Shown one piece after another: positions 55,556-63,748 of a DNA stretch of 64,000 nt. Under the pieces are notes generated by a model. The model worked only from the letters and a program-made list of their open reading frames with translations, made no database searches and was not told the origin of the DNA. The translations under genes and the position numbers were made by a program. How positions within the stretch are numbered: the stretch's first letter is position 1; each line of letters starts with the position of its first letter. Source of the stretch: Streptomyces sp. col6 (GTDB lineage Bacteria > Actinomycetota > Actinomycetes > Streptomycetales > Streptomycetaceae). The stretch is taken from NCBI RefSeq assembly GCF_008042035.1, contig NZ_RDBL01000008.1:1-64000 (forward strand). The letters are read 5' to 3'.

Positions 55556-56950
55556 GTGAGCCGCAAGGACAGCCGTTCGCGTTCCACCTTCTTCACACCC
55601 CCCACCCGCCGCCCGGTCGCCCGCACCCTGCGCGCCACCGCCGTCGCCGTGACCGCCGCCGCGTGTGTGGCCGCGTACGCGGCGGCGCCCGCGTCGGCCA
55701 CGGACGGCACCGAACCCGTCGTCTCCCGGGGCGTGACCATCCCCGCGTTCTACAACCCGCCCGCCCAACTGCCCGCCACCAACGGGGAGCTGATACGGAC
55801 CGAGCCCCTGCCGCTCGGTCTGAGCCTGCCCGGCCTGGACGGCCGCCCGATGCCGGGCACCGCGACCCGCCTCATGTACCGCACGACCGACTCCAACGGG
55901 CAGCCGGCCGCGGTGACCGGCGCCTACATCGAACCCTCGGCCGCCTGGAAGGGCGGCGGCGCCCGCCCGCTGGTGGCGCTGGCCTCCGGCACCATGGGCC
56001 AGGGCGACCAGTGCGCGCCCTCGCTGGCCCTCCAGCACCCGCTGGCCCTCACCCCCGAGTCCGTGTCGATCGGCTACGAGACCCTTTCCGTCTACCGGCT
56101 CCTGTCCGCCGGTGTCGCGGTCGTCGTCACCGACTACGTGGGCCTCGGCACCACCGACCGGCTGCACACCTACGTCAACCGGGTCGACGAGGGCCACGCG
56201 CTGCTGGACGCGGTCCGCGCCGCGCACCGGCTGCCCGCCACCTCGCTCACGGCCGCGTCCCGCACCGGCCTGTACGGCTACAGCCAGGGTGGCGGGGCCA
56301 GCGCCTCGGCCGCCGAGCTCCAGCCCTCGTACGCCCCCGAGATCCAGCTCGCCGGCACCTACGCCGGGGCGCCGCCCGCCGACCTGACCGCGACGATGAA
56401 GGGCATCGACGGCAGCGCCCTGGCCGGCGCCCTCGCCTGGTCGATCAACGGCTTCGCCCAGGCCGACGCGGACCTCCGCGACGTCGTGGAGGCCAACATC
56501 AACGACGCCGGGCGCACCGCGCTGAAGAACGCGTCGACCATGTGCGTCGGCGACGCGATCCTCGGCTACGGCTTCGCCAAGAGCTCCAAGTGGACCACCA
56601 CCGGCAAGTCGCTCGGCGAGATCATCGCCGCCGAGCCCAAGGCGCAGGCCGCGCTCGACAAGCAGCGCATAGGCACCCTCAAGCCGACCGGCCCGGTACG
56701 GGTGGCGACCGGCATCCAGGACGACATCGTGCCGCACGCCCAGGCGCGTCAGCTCGCCGTCGACTGGTGCCGCAAGGGCGGCGACGTCACCTACGACGCC
56801 GTCATCCTGCCCAACCTCGGCGACAAGATCCTCACCAACCACATGGTGCCGCTCATCACCGACCAGGGCGACGCCATCTCCTGGATGACCGACCGCCTCG
56901 CCGGCAAGCGCGCCACCTCCAACTGCTGGTCGATGCCGATCCAGCCCTGA
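55556..56950 (+). CDS. Secreted lipase/esterase (secretory lipase family)
   Basis: 464-residue alpha/beta hydrolase starting at GTG 55556 behind GAGGAG. A long signal peptide (twin Arg, then AVAVTAAACVAAYAAAPASA) predicts export. The nucleophile motif is GYSQGG, a later GIQDDIV supplies the likely Asp and the C-terminal TNHM the likely His. Several Cys residues suggest disulfides in the mature enzyme. It fits the LIP family of actinobacterial triacylglycerol lipases or acyl hydrolases. Confidence 0.88.
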   Translation: MSRKDSRSRSTFFTPPTRRPVARTLRATAVAVTAAACVAAYAAAPASATDGTEPVVSRGVTIPAFYNPPAQLPATNGELIRTEPLPLGLSLPGLDGRPMPGTATRLMYRTTDSNGQPAAVTGAYIEPSAAWKGGGARPLVALASGTMGQGDQCAPSLALQHPLALTPESVSIGYETLSVYRLLSAGVAVVVTDYVGLGTTDRLHTYVNRVDEGHALLDAVRAAHRLPATSLTAASRTGLYGYSQGGGASASAAELQPSYAPEIQLAGTYAGAPPADLTATMKGIDGSALAGALAWSINGFAQADADLRDVVEANINDAGRTALKNASTMCVGDAILGYGFAKSSKWTTTGKSLGEIIAAEPKAQAALDKQRIGTLKPTGPVRVATGIQDDIVPHAQARQLAVDWCRKGGDVTYDAVILPNLGDKILTNHMVPLITDQGDAISWMTDRLAGKRATSNCWSMPIQP

Positions 56951-56970
56951 CCCCGTCGTCCGCGCCCGTC

Positions 56971-57014
56971 GGCCGGTCCGCGCCCACGGAAAACCCTGTG
57001 CGCGCGGACCGGCC
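56971..57014 (+). terminator. Hairpin after the lipase gene
   Basis: 13-bp perfect inverted repeat (56971-56983 with 57002-57014) and an 18-base loop, 21 bases past the lipase stop. Probable terminator. Confidence 0.7.
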
Positions 57015-57032
57015 GGCGGCTAGGGTCGCCGC

Positions 57033-57059
57033 ATGAACATCGTCCAGCTCTACGGCTGA
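57033..57059 (+). CDS. Possible leaderless 8-codon leader peptide (MNIVQLYG)
   Basis: A TAGGGT -10-like hexamer at 57021-57026 ends six bases before an ATG, the spacing of leaderless Streptomyces transcripts. The ORF encodes MNIVQLYG and stops 132 bases before a macrolide-type glycosyltransferase gene. The gap contains nested complementary segments (CCACC/GGTGG with CCGGC/GCCGG). The layout resembles translation-attenuation leaders of inducible resistance genes. It is inference; the peptide has no known arrest motif that I recognise. Confidence 0.4.
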   Translation: MNIVQLYG

Positions 57060-57191
57060 CGCGGCCGGGGCACGCCCCCGACCCGTCCGGCACACCGTGT
57101 CCACGCGCCCACCGACCGGCCCTCGCCGGGGTGGCGACGCGCCGGTCTGCCGTGTCTCCTTCCGCCGTAGAACTGAAACGAGTGAAGTCCC

Positions 57192-58367
57192 ATGACACGT
57201 CGCCGTGCCCATATCGCCATGGTCGGCATCCCCGCTGTCAGCCATGTCCTGCCGAGCATCGAGGTCATCCGCGAACTCGTCGCCCGAGGCCACCGCGTCA
57301 CCTACGCCAACGACCCCGTGATGGCCGAGCGCATCGAGGCCACCGGCGCCACCTTCGTGCCGTACACCTCCGTGCTCCCGGTCGGGGACAACAACTGGCC
57401 GGACGACCCCATCGCCGCCATGGGCCTCTTTCTGGACGACGCCGTCCAGGCCCTGCCCCAGCTGCGCGCCGTCTACGACGAGGACCCGGCGGACCTGTAC
57501 CTGTACGACATCGGCGCGTACCCGGCACGGGTGCTGGCCGAGTCGCAGGGCCGCCGCCTGATGCAGTTCTCGCCGACCTTCGTCGGCTGGCGGAGCTACG
57601 GGAAGGACGTGGCGGCCCAACTCTGGGCGCTGCCGGGGGCCGACGCGTACCGCGCGAGGTTCACCGAGTGGCTGGCCGGCTCCGGTGCGACCACGCGGGA
57701 CATGGACGCCTTCGTCGGCCGCCCCGACCACACCCTGGCCCTGATCCCCCGGGCGATGCAGCCCCACGCGGACGACGTGGACATGGAAACCGTCACGTTC
57801 GTCGGGCCCTGCTTCGCCGGGCGCGGCGAGGAGCAGACCTGGACCCGGCCCGCCGGGGCGGAGAAGGTGCTGCTGATCTCGCTGGGGTCCGCGTACACCA
57901 ACCGCCCTGATTTCTACCGCAGTTGCCTGGCGGCGTACGGGGATCTGCCCGGGTGGCACGTCGTGCTCCAGATCGGCAAGCAGACGGACCCGGCGGAGCT
58001 GGGCACCGTCCCCGGCAACGTCGAGGTCCACCGGTGGGTGCCGCAGTTGGCCATCCTCCAGCAGGCGGACGCCTTCCTCACGCACGCCGGGATGGGCGGC
58101 AGCTCCGAGGGGCTGTACAGCGGGGTGCCGATGATCGCCGTGCCGCAGGGCGTCGACCAGTTCATGAACGCGGACAAGCTCGTGGAGCTGGGGGTCGCCC
58201 GCCGTATCGACACCGACGACGCCACCCCCGAGGCGCTGCGCGAAGCCCTCGACGCGCTGGTCAACGACCCCGAGGTGGCACGGCGCTCGGCGCGGCTGCG
58301 CGACGACGCCCGCGCGGAGGGCGGCACCCGCCGTGCCGCCGGCCTGGTGGAGGAACTGCTCGGCTGA
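57192..58367 (+). CDS. Macrolide-inactivating-type UDP-glycosyltransferase (OleD/Mgt-like)
   Basis: 391-residue GT-B glycosyltransferase. The N-terminal MVGIPAVSHVLPSIEVIRELVARGHRVTYA and the donor-site block VHRWVPQLAILQQADAFLTHAGMGGSSEGLYSGVPMIAVPQ with DQ follow the pattern of OleD, OleI and Mgt enzymes. These glucosylate macrolides and many phenols to inactivate them. The ATG at 57192 has only a weak Shine-Dalgarno, consistent with regulated translation. It is a stand-alone gene between two terminators and is likely a xenobiotic defence gene unrelated to the NRPS cluster. Confidence 0.9.
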   Translation: MTRRRAHIAMVGIPAVSHVLPSIEVIRELVARGHRVTYANDPVMAERIEATGATFVPYTSVLPVGDNNWPDDPIAAMGLFLDDAVQALPQLRAVYDEDPADLYLYDIGAYPARVLAESQGRRLMQFSPTFVGWRSYGKDVAAQLWALPGADAYRARFTEWLAGSGATTRDMDAFVGRPDHTLALIPRAMQPHADDVDMETVTFVGPCFAGRGEEQTWTRPAGAEKVLLISLGSAYTNRPDFYRSCLAAYGDLPGWHVVLQIGKQTDPAELGTVPGNVEVHRWVPQLAILQQADAFLTHAGMGGSSEGLYSGVPMIAVPQGVDQFMNADKLVELGVARRIDTDDATPEALREALDALVNDPEVARRSARLRDDARAEGGTRRAAGLVEELLG

Positions 58368-58372
58368 ACGAC

Positions 58373-58423
58373 GCCCGGCCGGGGCGTTGAGCGGGATGTC
58401 CGCGCTCAACGCCCCGGCCGGGC
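58373..58423. terminator. Strong convergent terminator
   Basis: Perfect 21-bp stem (58373-58393 with 58403-58423) and a 9-base loop between the convergent glycosyltransferase and etfA genes. Confidence 0.92.
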
Positions 58424-58442
58424 ACAGCAGCCTGAGGGAGTG

Positions 58443-59405
58443 TCAGCCCTTGCGGGTGTTGATCTCCTCGGTGAGCTGGGGGACGACGTCGAAGAGGTCG
58501 CCGACGACGCCGTAGTCGACGAGGTCGAAGATCGGGGCCTCGGCGTCCTTGTTGACCGCGACGATGGTCTTCGAGGTCTGCATGCCGGCGCGGTGCTGGA
58601 TCGCGCCGGAGATGCCGTTGGCGATGTAGAGCTGCGGGGAGACGGACTTGCCGGTCTGGCCGACCTGGTTGGTGTGCGGGTACCAGCCCGCGTCCACGGC
58701 GGCGCGCGAGGCGCCCACCGCGGCACCGAGCGAGTCCGCGAGGGCCTCGATGACCGCGAAGTTCTCCGCGCCGTTGACGCCACGGCCACCGGAGACCACG
58801 ATCGCGGCCTCCGTCAGCTCCGGACGGCCCGTCGACTCACGCGGCGTACGCGAGAGCACCTTCGTACCGCGGGAGGCGTCGGAGAACTCCACCGCCAGCG
58901 CCTCCACCGCACCGGCCGCGGATGCCGGCTCCACCGGCGCCGAGTTCGGCTTCACGGTGATGACCGGAACGCCCTTGGAGACACGGGACTTGGTCGTGTA
59001 CGAGGCGGCGAACGCGGACTGCGTGGCGACCGGACCCTCGTCGCCGGCTTCCAGGTCGACGGCGTCGGTGATGATGCCGGAACCGATACGGACCGCGAGA
59101 CGCGCCGCGATCTCCTTGCCCTCCGCGGAGGAGGACACCAGCACCGCCACCGGCGACACCGCCGCGTACGCGGCCTGGAGGGCGTCGACCTTCGGCACCA
59201 CGAGGTAGTCGGCGAACTCGGCGGCCTCCGACGTGAGGACCTTCACCGCACCGTGCTCGGCGAGCACATCCGCCGTACCGGACGCACCGGCGCCGACCGC
59301 GACCGCGACCGGGTCACCGATCCGGCGCGCGAGCGTCAGCAACTCCAGCGTGGGCTTGCGGACCGCACCGTCCACATGATCGACAAAGACGAGAACTTCA
59401 GCCAT
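58443..59405 (-). CDS. etfA: Electron transfer flavoprotein alpha subunit
   Basis: 320-residue EtfA/FixB. The C-terminal FAD domain is intact: [46 protein letters not shown] and [13 protein letters not shown]. It should form a heterodimer with EtfB and pass electrons from acyl-CoA dehydrogenases to the quinone pool. The partner gene just upstream (in transcription order) is truncated in this sequence. Confidence 0.96.
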   Translation of the reverse strand: MAEVLVFVDHVDGAVRKPTLELLTLARRIGDPVAVAVGAGASGTADVLAEHGAVKVLTSEAAEFADYLVVPKVDALQAAYAAVSPVAVLVSSSAEGKEIAARLAVRIGSGIITDAVDLEAGDEGPVATQSAFAASYTTKSRVSKGVPVITVKPNSAPVEPASAAGAVEALAVEFSDASRGTKVLSRTPRESTGRPELTEAAIVVSGGRGVNGAENFAVIEALADSLGAAVGASRAAVDAGWYPHTNQVGQTGKSVSPQLYIANGISGAIQHRAGMQTSKTIVAVNKDAEAPIFDLVDYGVVGDLFDVVPQLTEEINTRKG

Positions 59406-59456
59406 CAGACCTACTCCTGCACATCAGCGAAACGAACGGAGGAACCACGAAACGGG

Positions 59457-59752
59457 CTAGATGAACTTCTGGCCGGCCAGGAACTCGGCCAGCTGCTTGC
59501 CGCCCTCGCCCTCGTCCTTCACGATCGTGCCCGCGGTACGGGCCGGACGCTCGGTCGCGGAATCGACCGCGGTCCACGCACCCGCCAGACCCACCTCGTC
59601 CGCGTCGATCCCCAGGTCGTCCAGATCCAGGGACTTCACCGGCTTCTTCTTCGCCGCCATGATCCCCTTGAACGACGGGTAACGGGCCTCACCCGACTGG
59701 TCGGTCACCGACACCACCGCCGGCAGCGACGCCTCCAGCTCCTCCGACGCAC
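59457..59752 (-). pseudogene. etfB: Truncated etfB: C-terminal ~98 residues only
   Basis: This stretch encodes the unmistakable EtfB tail (ASEELEASLPAVVSVTDQ, FKGIMAAKKKPV, an AGTIVKDEGEGG end). EtfB is normally about 260 residues; the first ~160, including the AMP-binding part, are missing. The coding sequence breaks exactly at the outer edge of a 99-bp inverted repeat. The open frame continues through the repeat and joins the head of another gene, so the 169-codon ORF 59457-59966 is a chimera. Either a real rearrangement or an assembly fault is responsible. Confidence 0.85.
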
Positions 59753-60014
59753 CCGCCCGGCCCGCCGGGACAAGCACCACGCGGAAGGAAGTGGCACGGC
59801 ATGACGAAGGACACCGACCGCACACCGCGACCCCCCGCCGCACCGGCCGGGGCGGGGTGTCGTCCGAGAAGTACGGGGACCCGGTGCCGGCGGCCCGGTC
59901 CTCGGACGCCGGACGCCCGGCCGGTGCGGCGGGGGGTCGCGGTGTGCGGTCGGTGTCCTTCGTCATGCCGTGCCACTTCCTTCCGCGTGGTGCTTGTCCC
60001 GGCGGGCCGGGCGG
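59753..60014. repeat. Perfect 99-bp inverted repeat with 64-base spacer
   Basis: Bases 59753-59851 are the exact reverse complement of 59916-60014. In the spacer, CGTCCGAG (59861-59868) is repeated inverted at 59901-59908, extending the dyad. The right arm is native: it holds the 3' end of the 59963-60538 gene and the ATG of the next one. The left arm is an inverted copy fused to the etfB remnant. There is no transposase and no flanking direct repeat, so it does not look like an insertion sequence. Confidence 0.95.
59852..59966 (-). pseudogene. 5' fragment of a gene coupled to the upstream membrane protein
   Basis: ATG 59966 overlaps the previous stop as ATGA, and the frame starts MTKDTDRTPRPPAAPAG, continuing to SPYFSDDTPP. 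It looks like the head of a small Streptomyces protein often encoded after this kind of membrane protein. After ~39 codons it runs into the inverted arm and loses native sequence. The remaining part of the gene is absent. Confidence 0.6.
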
Positions 60015-60538
60015 TCCGTGCCATGGGATACGAGGACGTCGAAGAGGCCCCGGGCCTCGACCAGCGCCGTCCGCAGCTGCTCCGTGTCGCCCTCGCCGTG
60101 CTTGGCGTCGTGCACCCGGCGATAGCCGTGGACGTGCTCGGCGTGGTGGACGGAGAGCGCGTCGCTCTGCTCGCCGAAGTCCCTGCCGTCCGGGAAGCCC
60201 AGGTCACGGGCCAGCTCCGCGAGGAGCGTGTCGGCCTCGGCCACCGCCTGCTGCGGCGAGTCGACGAATTGGTCCTGGACCCGGGCCCAGCGGGCGAGGT
60301 ACTCGTCCCGGGCCTCGGGCGACAGCGGGCGCTCGTCCAGCGAGCCGTGCCGCTTGAGCCGTTCGTTCAGTTCCTGTTCGGCGGCCTTGGCGTCGCCCTT
60401 GTGGCGCGCCACGGCACGGTCGTACTCGGGTCCGAACCGCCGTCGCAGCCCATGACCGCCGTTCCTCCGGCCGAGGACCAGGAACAGTCCGGCGGCCACC
60501 ACCACGACGACCGCGAGGATGATCACGAGAGTCGTCAT
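59963..60538 (-). CDS. Small membrane-anchored hypothetical protein
   Basis: 191 residues. One N-terminal transmembrane helix (TLVIILAVVVVVAAGLFLVL) is followed by a charged helical cytoplasmic domain (GPEYDRAVARHKGDAKAAEQELNERLKRHG..., AVAEADTLLAEL). ATG 60538 is chosen over upstream in-frame starts because the helix begins there. It is apparently intact, although its last ~17 codons lie in the right arm of the inverted repeat. Function unknown. Confidence 0.8.
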   Translation of the reverse strand: MTTLVIILAVVVVVAAGLFLVLGRRNGGHGLRRRFGPEYDRAVARHKGDAKAAEQELNERLKRHGSLDERPLSPEARDEYLARWARVQDQFVDSPQQAVAEADTLLAELARDLGFPDGRDFGEQSDALSVHHAEHVHGYRRVHDAKHGEGDTEQLRTALVEARGLFDVLVSHGTDRPARRDKHHAEGSGTA

Positions 60539-60763
60539 CGTCACCACCCCCGGCGGTAGTCGGTCCGCAGGTCGCTGAGTTCCACTCCCACCATCCCTTT
60601 CGGTTCGTTGCCCGGCTCCGTTCCGACCGGGCGTGACGCTCGTGTACCCCCGCTTACACGTTCGAGACACCGTGCGCGCACATCTGCCGCCCAACAGGCT
60701 TTCCGGGGCGCCTCGGTAGGGTGGAAGGGCCGCAGCAGGAGTACTCCGAGAGGGCGGATCACG

Positions 60764-61168
60764 GTGACCGAGCGCAAACCCGCGGGTGTCAGCTTCGAAT
60801 CATGGGTGGACCAGCAGATCCGGGAGTCCGAACGGCGGGGTGACGTCTCCCGGCTGCCCGGGTTCGGCAAGCCGATCGAGGCGCTGAGTGCCCCGTACGA
60901 CGAGACGTGGTGGATCAAGTCGAAGATGCAGCGCGAGGGGGTCTCGGTGCTGCCGCCCGCGCTGGCGCTGCGCAAGGAGGCCGAGGACGTCGTCGCCGGC
61001 CTGCCGGAGATCCGGACGGAGGCCGAGGTGCGCCGGGTGCTGGCCGAGGTGAACGACAAGATCCGGGAGGCGGTGCGCCGTCCGCCGCCGGGACCGTTGC
61101 TCAACCTGCGGCCGTTCGATGTGGACGCCCTGGTCGAGAAGTGGCGCGAGGCGCGCGCCGCCTCCTGA
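60764..61168 (+). CDS. DUF1992 / DnaJC28-homologue domain protein
   Basis: 134 residues from GTG 60764. The diagnostic segment is SFESWVDQQIRESERRGDVSRLPGFGKP, with a later NDKIREAVRRPP. This conserved J-domain-partner family occurs widely in bacteria without a J domain and has no settled function. Confidence 0.9.
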   Translation: MTERKPAGVSFESWVDQQIRESERRGDVSRLPGFGKPIEALSAPYDETWWIKSKMQREGVSVLPPALALRKEAEDVVAGLPEIRTEAEVRRVLAEVNDKIREAVRRPPPGPLLNLRPFDVDALVEKWREARAAS

Positions 61169-61213
61169 GGAGCCCCGGGCCGGCCGCCGACGCGGATGCG
61201 TAATACTCCTTTC

Positions 61214-61705
61214 ATGAGATCAAGTGTTACGCCGCCGGGCCGCCGGGCAGCCGGCGGCCCGGTCCGCGTCAGGCGGGCGACCGCGCGGGACGCCAAGCGC
61301 CTCACCCGCCTGGTCAGGTCGTCCCGCGCCTACGAGGGCCCCTACGCGCCGATGGTCGCCGGGTACCGGGTGGGTCCGGACTACATCGAGGCCCACGAGG
61401 TCTTCGCCGCCGTGCAGGAGGCGACGGACCGGGTGCTCGGCTTCTACGCGCTGATCCTGGACCCGCCCGAGCTGGACCTGCTCTTCGTCGCCGACGACGC
61501 GCAGGGCACCGGCACCGGGCGGCTGCTCGTCGGCCACCTGCGAGGGGAGGCGGAGGCCCGCGGGCTGACCGGCGTACGCGTCGTCTCGCATCCGCCGGCC
61601 GAGGGCTTCTACCTGAGCGTCGGGGCGCGGCGGACCGGCACCGTACGGGCCGCGCCGCCCGCGGTCATGTGGGACCGGCCCGAGCTGGTGCTGCCGGTCG
61701 CCTGA
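61214..61705 (+). CDS. GNAT-family N-acetyltransferase
   Basis: 163 residues. The acetyl-CoA loop is VADDAQGTGTGRLLVGHL, followed by GVRVVSHPPAEGFYLSVGARRTG. ATG 61214 is preferred: a TAATAC -10-like sequence ends about seven bases before it, consistent with a leaderless transcript; ATG 61196 is an in-frame alternative. The acceptor is unknown. Confidence 0.85.
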   Translation: MRSSVTPPGRRAAGGPVRVRRATARDAKRLTRLVRSSRAYEGPYAPMVAGYRVGPDYIEAHEVFAAVQEATDRVLGFYALILDPPELDLLFVADDAQGTGTGRLLVGHLRGEAEARGLTGVRVVSHPPAEGFYLSVGARRTGTVRAAPPAVMWDRPELVLPVA

Positions 61706-61718
61706 GGCGCGCCGCCCC

Positions 61719-62546
61719 TCAGGCCGCGCCGGCGTCCGATGCCCGGTGGACGTCCGTGACGGTGAACAGTCCCCCGTCCGGGTCCACCAGCGTGGCTTCC
61801 CGGTCCTCGTGGCGGGTCAGCTCCTCCACCAGCGAGGCTCCGTGCGCGCGTGCCACCTCGATCGTGTCGCCCACGTCGTCCACGGGGAAGTTGACCTGCC
61901 AGTGCGGGCGGACCAGCGGGTCGGGGGCGGCCTCGACCGCGCCGGAGCTGATCCGGGCCAGCTGGCGGCCCCCGCACTGGACGACGACCTCGTCCTTCGC
62001 GTACGCCACCTCGCAGGCGCCCGGCTGCCCGCTCGCCCAGTCCAGCACCTCGCCGTAGAAGATCGCGGCGTCGAAGGCGCTCCGGGTGCGCAGCCGCAGC
62101 CAGGCGTGGGCATGGCCGTCCGGTGCGGGCGGTGACGTCGCCGGCTCGGTCCGCTCCCAGATGCCGAAGCCGGCCCCGTCCCGGTCGGCGGCCAGCGCGC
62201 CGCGCCCCTTGCCGAGCGTCAGCGGGCCCACCGCCACCGTGCCGCTGCGCTCCCGGATGCGGGAGGCGGCCACATCGGCGTCCCGGACGGCGAAGTAGGG
62301 CGTCCAGGCCACCGCGACCCGGAAGGCCGTGGCCACGGCGCCGATGCCGGCGACAGGCACATCGCCGCGACGGGCCACCGAGAAGTCCTGGCCGAGCCGG
62401 CCCGGACGGAAGGTCCAGCCCATCACCGGGCCGTAGAACGCCTGCGCGGACTCCAGGTCGCGGGTCATCAGGTTGACCCAGCAAGGAGCGGCGGATCCGG
62501 TCAGAGCCGCGCGCACGGGCGCCGTGCCGGAGGTGCTTGGGGTCAT
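61719..62546 (-). CDS. VOC (glyoxalase/bleomycin-resistance fold) protein, two domains
   Basis: 275 residues with two VOC half-modules (CWVNLMTRDLESAQAFYGPVMGW and AWLRLRTRSAFDAAIFYGEVLDW). The end ATLVDPDGGLFTVTDV is typical of the family. Related Streptomyces proteins are called hydroxylases or 27-kDa antigen Cfp30B-like, without proven activity. It could bind a small molecule or metal. Confidence 0.88.
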   Translation of the reverse strand: MTPSTSGTAPVRAALTGSAAPCWVNLMTRDLESAQAFYGPVMGWTFRPGRLGQDFSVARRGDVPVAGIGAVATAFRVAVAWTPYFAVRDADVAASRIRERSGTVAVGPLTLGKGRGALAADRDGAGFGIWERTEPATSPPAPDGHAHAWLRLRTRSAFDAAIFYGEVLDWASGQPGACEVAYAKDEVVVQCGGRQLARISSGAVEAAPDPLVRPHWQVNFPVDDVGDTIEVARAHGASLVEELTRHEDREATLVDPDGGLFTVTDVHRASDAGAA

Positions 62547-62666
62547 GGTGCAACTGCCTTCATCGGGGGTGCGGCGCAGATGCCGGCGGCCATCGGGGCC
62601 GTCACCAGCCTCACCGGGGGCGGCCGCTCCCGCAACACGCGGGGCGCCCGCCCGCCGCGACCGCGC

Positions 62667-62696
62667 GGGGCCCGGACGGCAGGCCGTCCGGGCCCC
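62667..62696. terminator. Hairpin terminator
   Basis: Perfect 13-bp stem (62667-62679 with 62684-62696) and a 4-base loop, just after the stop of the small membrane protein gene on the minus strand. Confidence 0.85.
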
Positions 62697-62717
62697 GGGT
62701 CCCCGGGCGGGAGCCGG

Positions 62718-63104
62718 TCAGTCGCGCTTGTCGTCGTCCTCGTGGCGGATCGGCTCGTTGCCGTGCTCGCCGAGCTCGTACGGCGAGAGGCCCCTGCCGT
62801 CCGCCGGGAAGCGGTCGTCGCCGTGGACGTCCCGCTTCTCCTCGTGACTGCGGTGCTCGGGGCCGACCGGCTGCTCGTCCGGCCGGGGCGGGGGCAGCTC
62901 CTGGTCGTGCCGTCGCTTGCCCAGCAGGAAGGCGCCGATCAGCATGATCACCAGGAGCACACCGATCACGCCCATCACGACACCTGTCGCGCCGCGTCCG
63001 TCCGCGAGGGTGACCGCCAGGGAATTCAGGGCTCCATCCGAAACGTCCATGCTTGCCGGATACCCCGGTACGGACCCCTCAGTCGGGGTGGCGATCGAAT
63101 TCAT
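62718..63104 (-). CDS. Small single-pass membrane protein (DUF6479-like)
   Basis: Up to 128 residues with one transmembrane helix (GVVMGVIGVLLVIMLIGAFLLG) and an acidic, charged tail. It resembles small Streptomyces DUF6479-type proteins. ATG 63104 lacks a good ribosome binding site; ATG 63050 (MDVSDG) is a reasonable alternative. Function unknown. Confidence 0.7.
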   Translation of the reverse strand: MNSIATPTEGSVPGYPASMDVSDGALNSLAVTLADGRGATGVVMGVIGVLLVIMLIGAFLLGKRRHDQELPPPRPDEQPVGPEHRSHEEKRDVHGDDRFPADGRGLSPYELGEHGNEPIRHEDDDKRD

Positions 63105-63258
63105 GTTTTAAGTGGATATGGAGACAGAAAATGTTTCGAGCCGTGTGGGCCCGGACTTCCCCGGGCACGCGAGGGGTTCCGGGCCGCTCCTGTCGCAGCC
63201 GACTGCCGGTGGGGTCAGCCTGGAGATGACGGCAACGCCCCCTTCGTAAGGAGCAGCG

Positions 63259-63651
63259 GTGAACAGCGCACAGGACAAGCGGCAGGCCACGGAGGACCAC
63301 CACGACCAGGAGGTGTCGGTCGTCGTCAGCGGCTGCCCCGAGGACGACGCGCGCACGGTCTTCGACGCGCTGCGGGCCGCCTTCACCACCGACCGCTCAT
63401 CGGCCGACGTGCCCCATGAGACCGAGGGCAGGCGGCCCACCGCATGGGCGGCGACCGTCGATGTGTCGGAGGCCCGGGTGATCTCGGGATCCGTGACACT
63501 CGGTACCCCCGTCACGGTCGATGTGCAGGGCGGCTACCGGGCCGTGGACCGGCTCAGGGAAGGCCTGGCCGACGCCTTCGCCGTCCGGGTGGTCGGCACG
63601 GTTTCGGGGGACCAGGAGGAGGAAGTGCGGCTGAGGCTGGAGAACAAGTAG
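63259..63651 (+). CDS. Hypothetical small acidic protein
   Basis: 130 residues from GTG 63259 with AAGGAG upstream. The sequence is soluble and alpha/beta-like (VSVVVSGCPEDDARTVFDALRAAF and AVDRLREGLADAF), with no known motif. It stands alone. I do not recognise the family. Confidence 0.75.
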   Translation: MNSAQDKRQATEDHHDQEVSVVVSGCPEDDARTVFDALRAAFTTDRSSADVPHETEGRRPTAWAATVDVSEARVISGSVTLGTPVTVDVQGGYRAVDRLREGLADAFAVRVVGTVSGDQEEEVRLRLENK

Positions 63652-63748
63652 GCCGAACGCCCGTGGCGGGCGGCCGAGCCGGCCGGGGCGACAGGTCACA
63701 TCTGGTAGAAATCGGACAAAGTGACTTCGTCGTCGAAAGGTGTCGCAC

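Noticed and set aside
57192-58367. Glycosyltransferase as tailoring enzyme of the NRPS cluster
   Set aside because: It lies 28 kb away between its own terminators and resembles stand-alone macrolide-inactivating enzymes.
59753-60014. Insertion sequence or MITE explanation for the inverted repeat
   Set aside because: There is no transposase and no flanking target duplication, and one arm is native coding sequence of an intact gene, so a mobile element does not fit.
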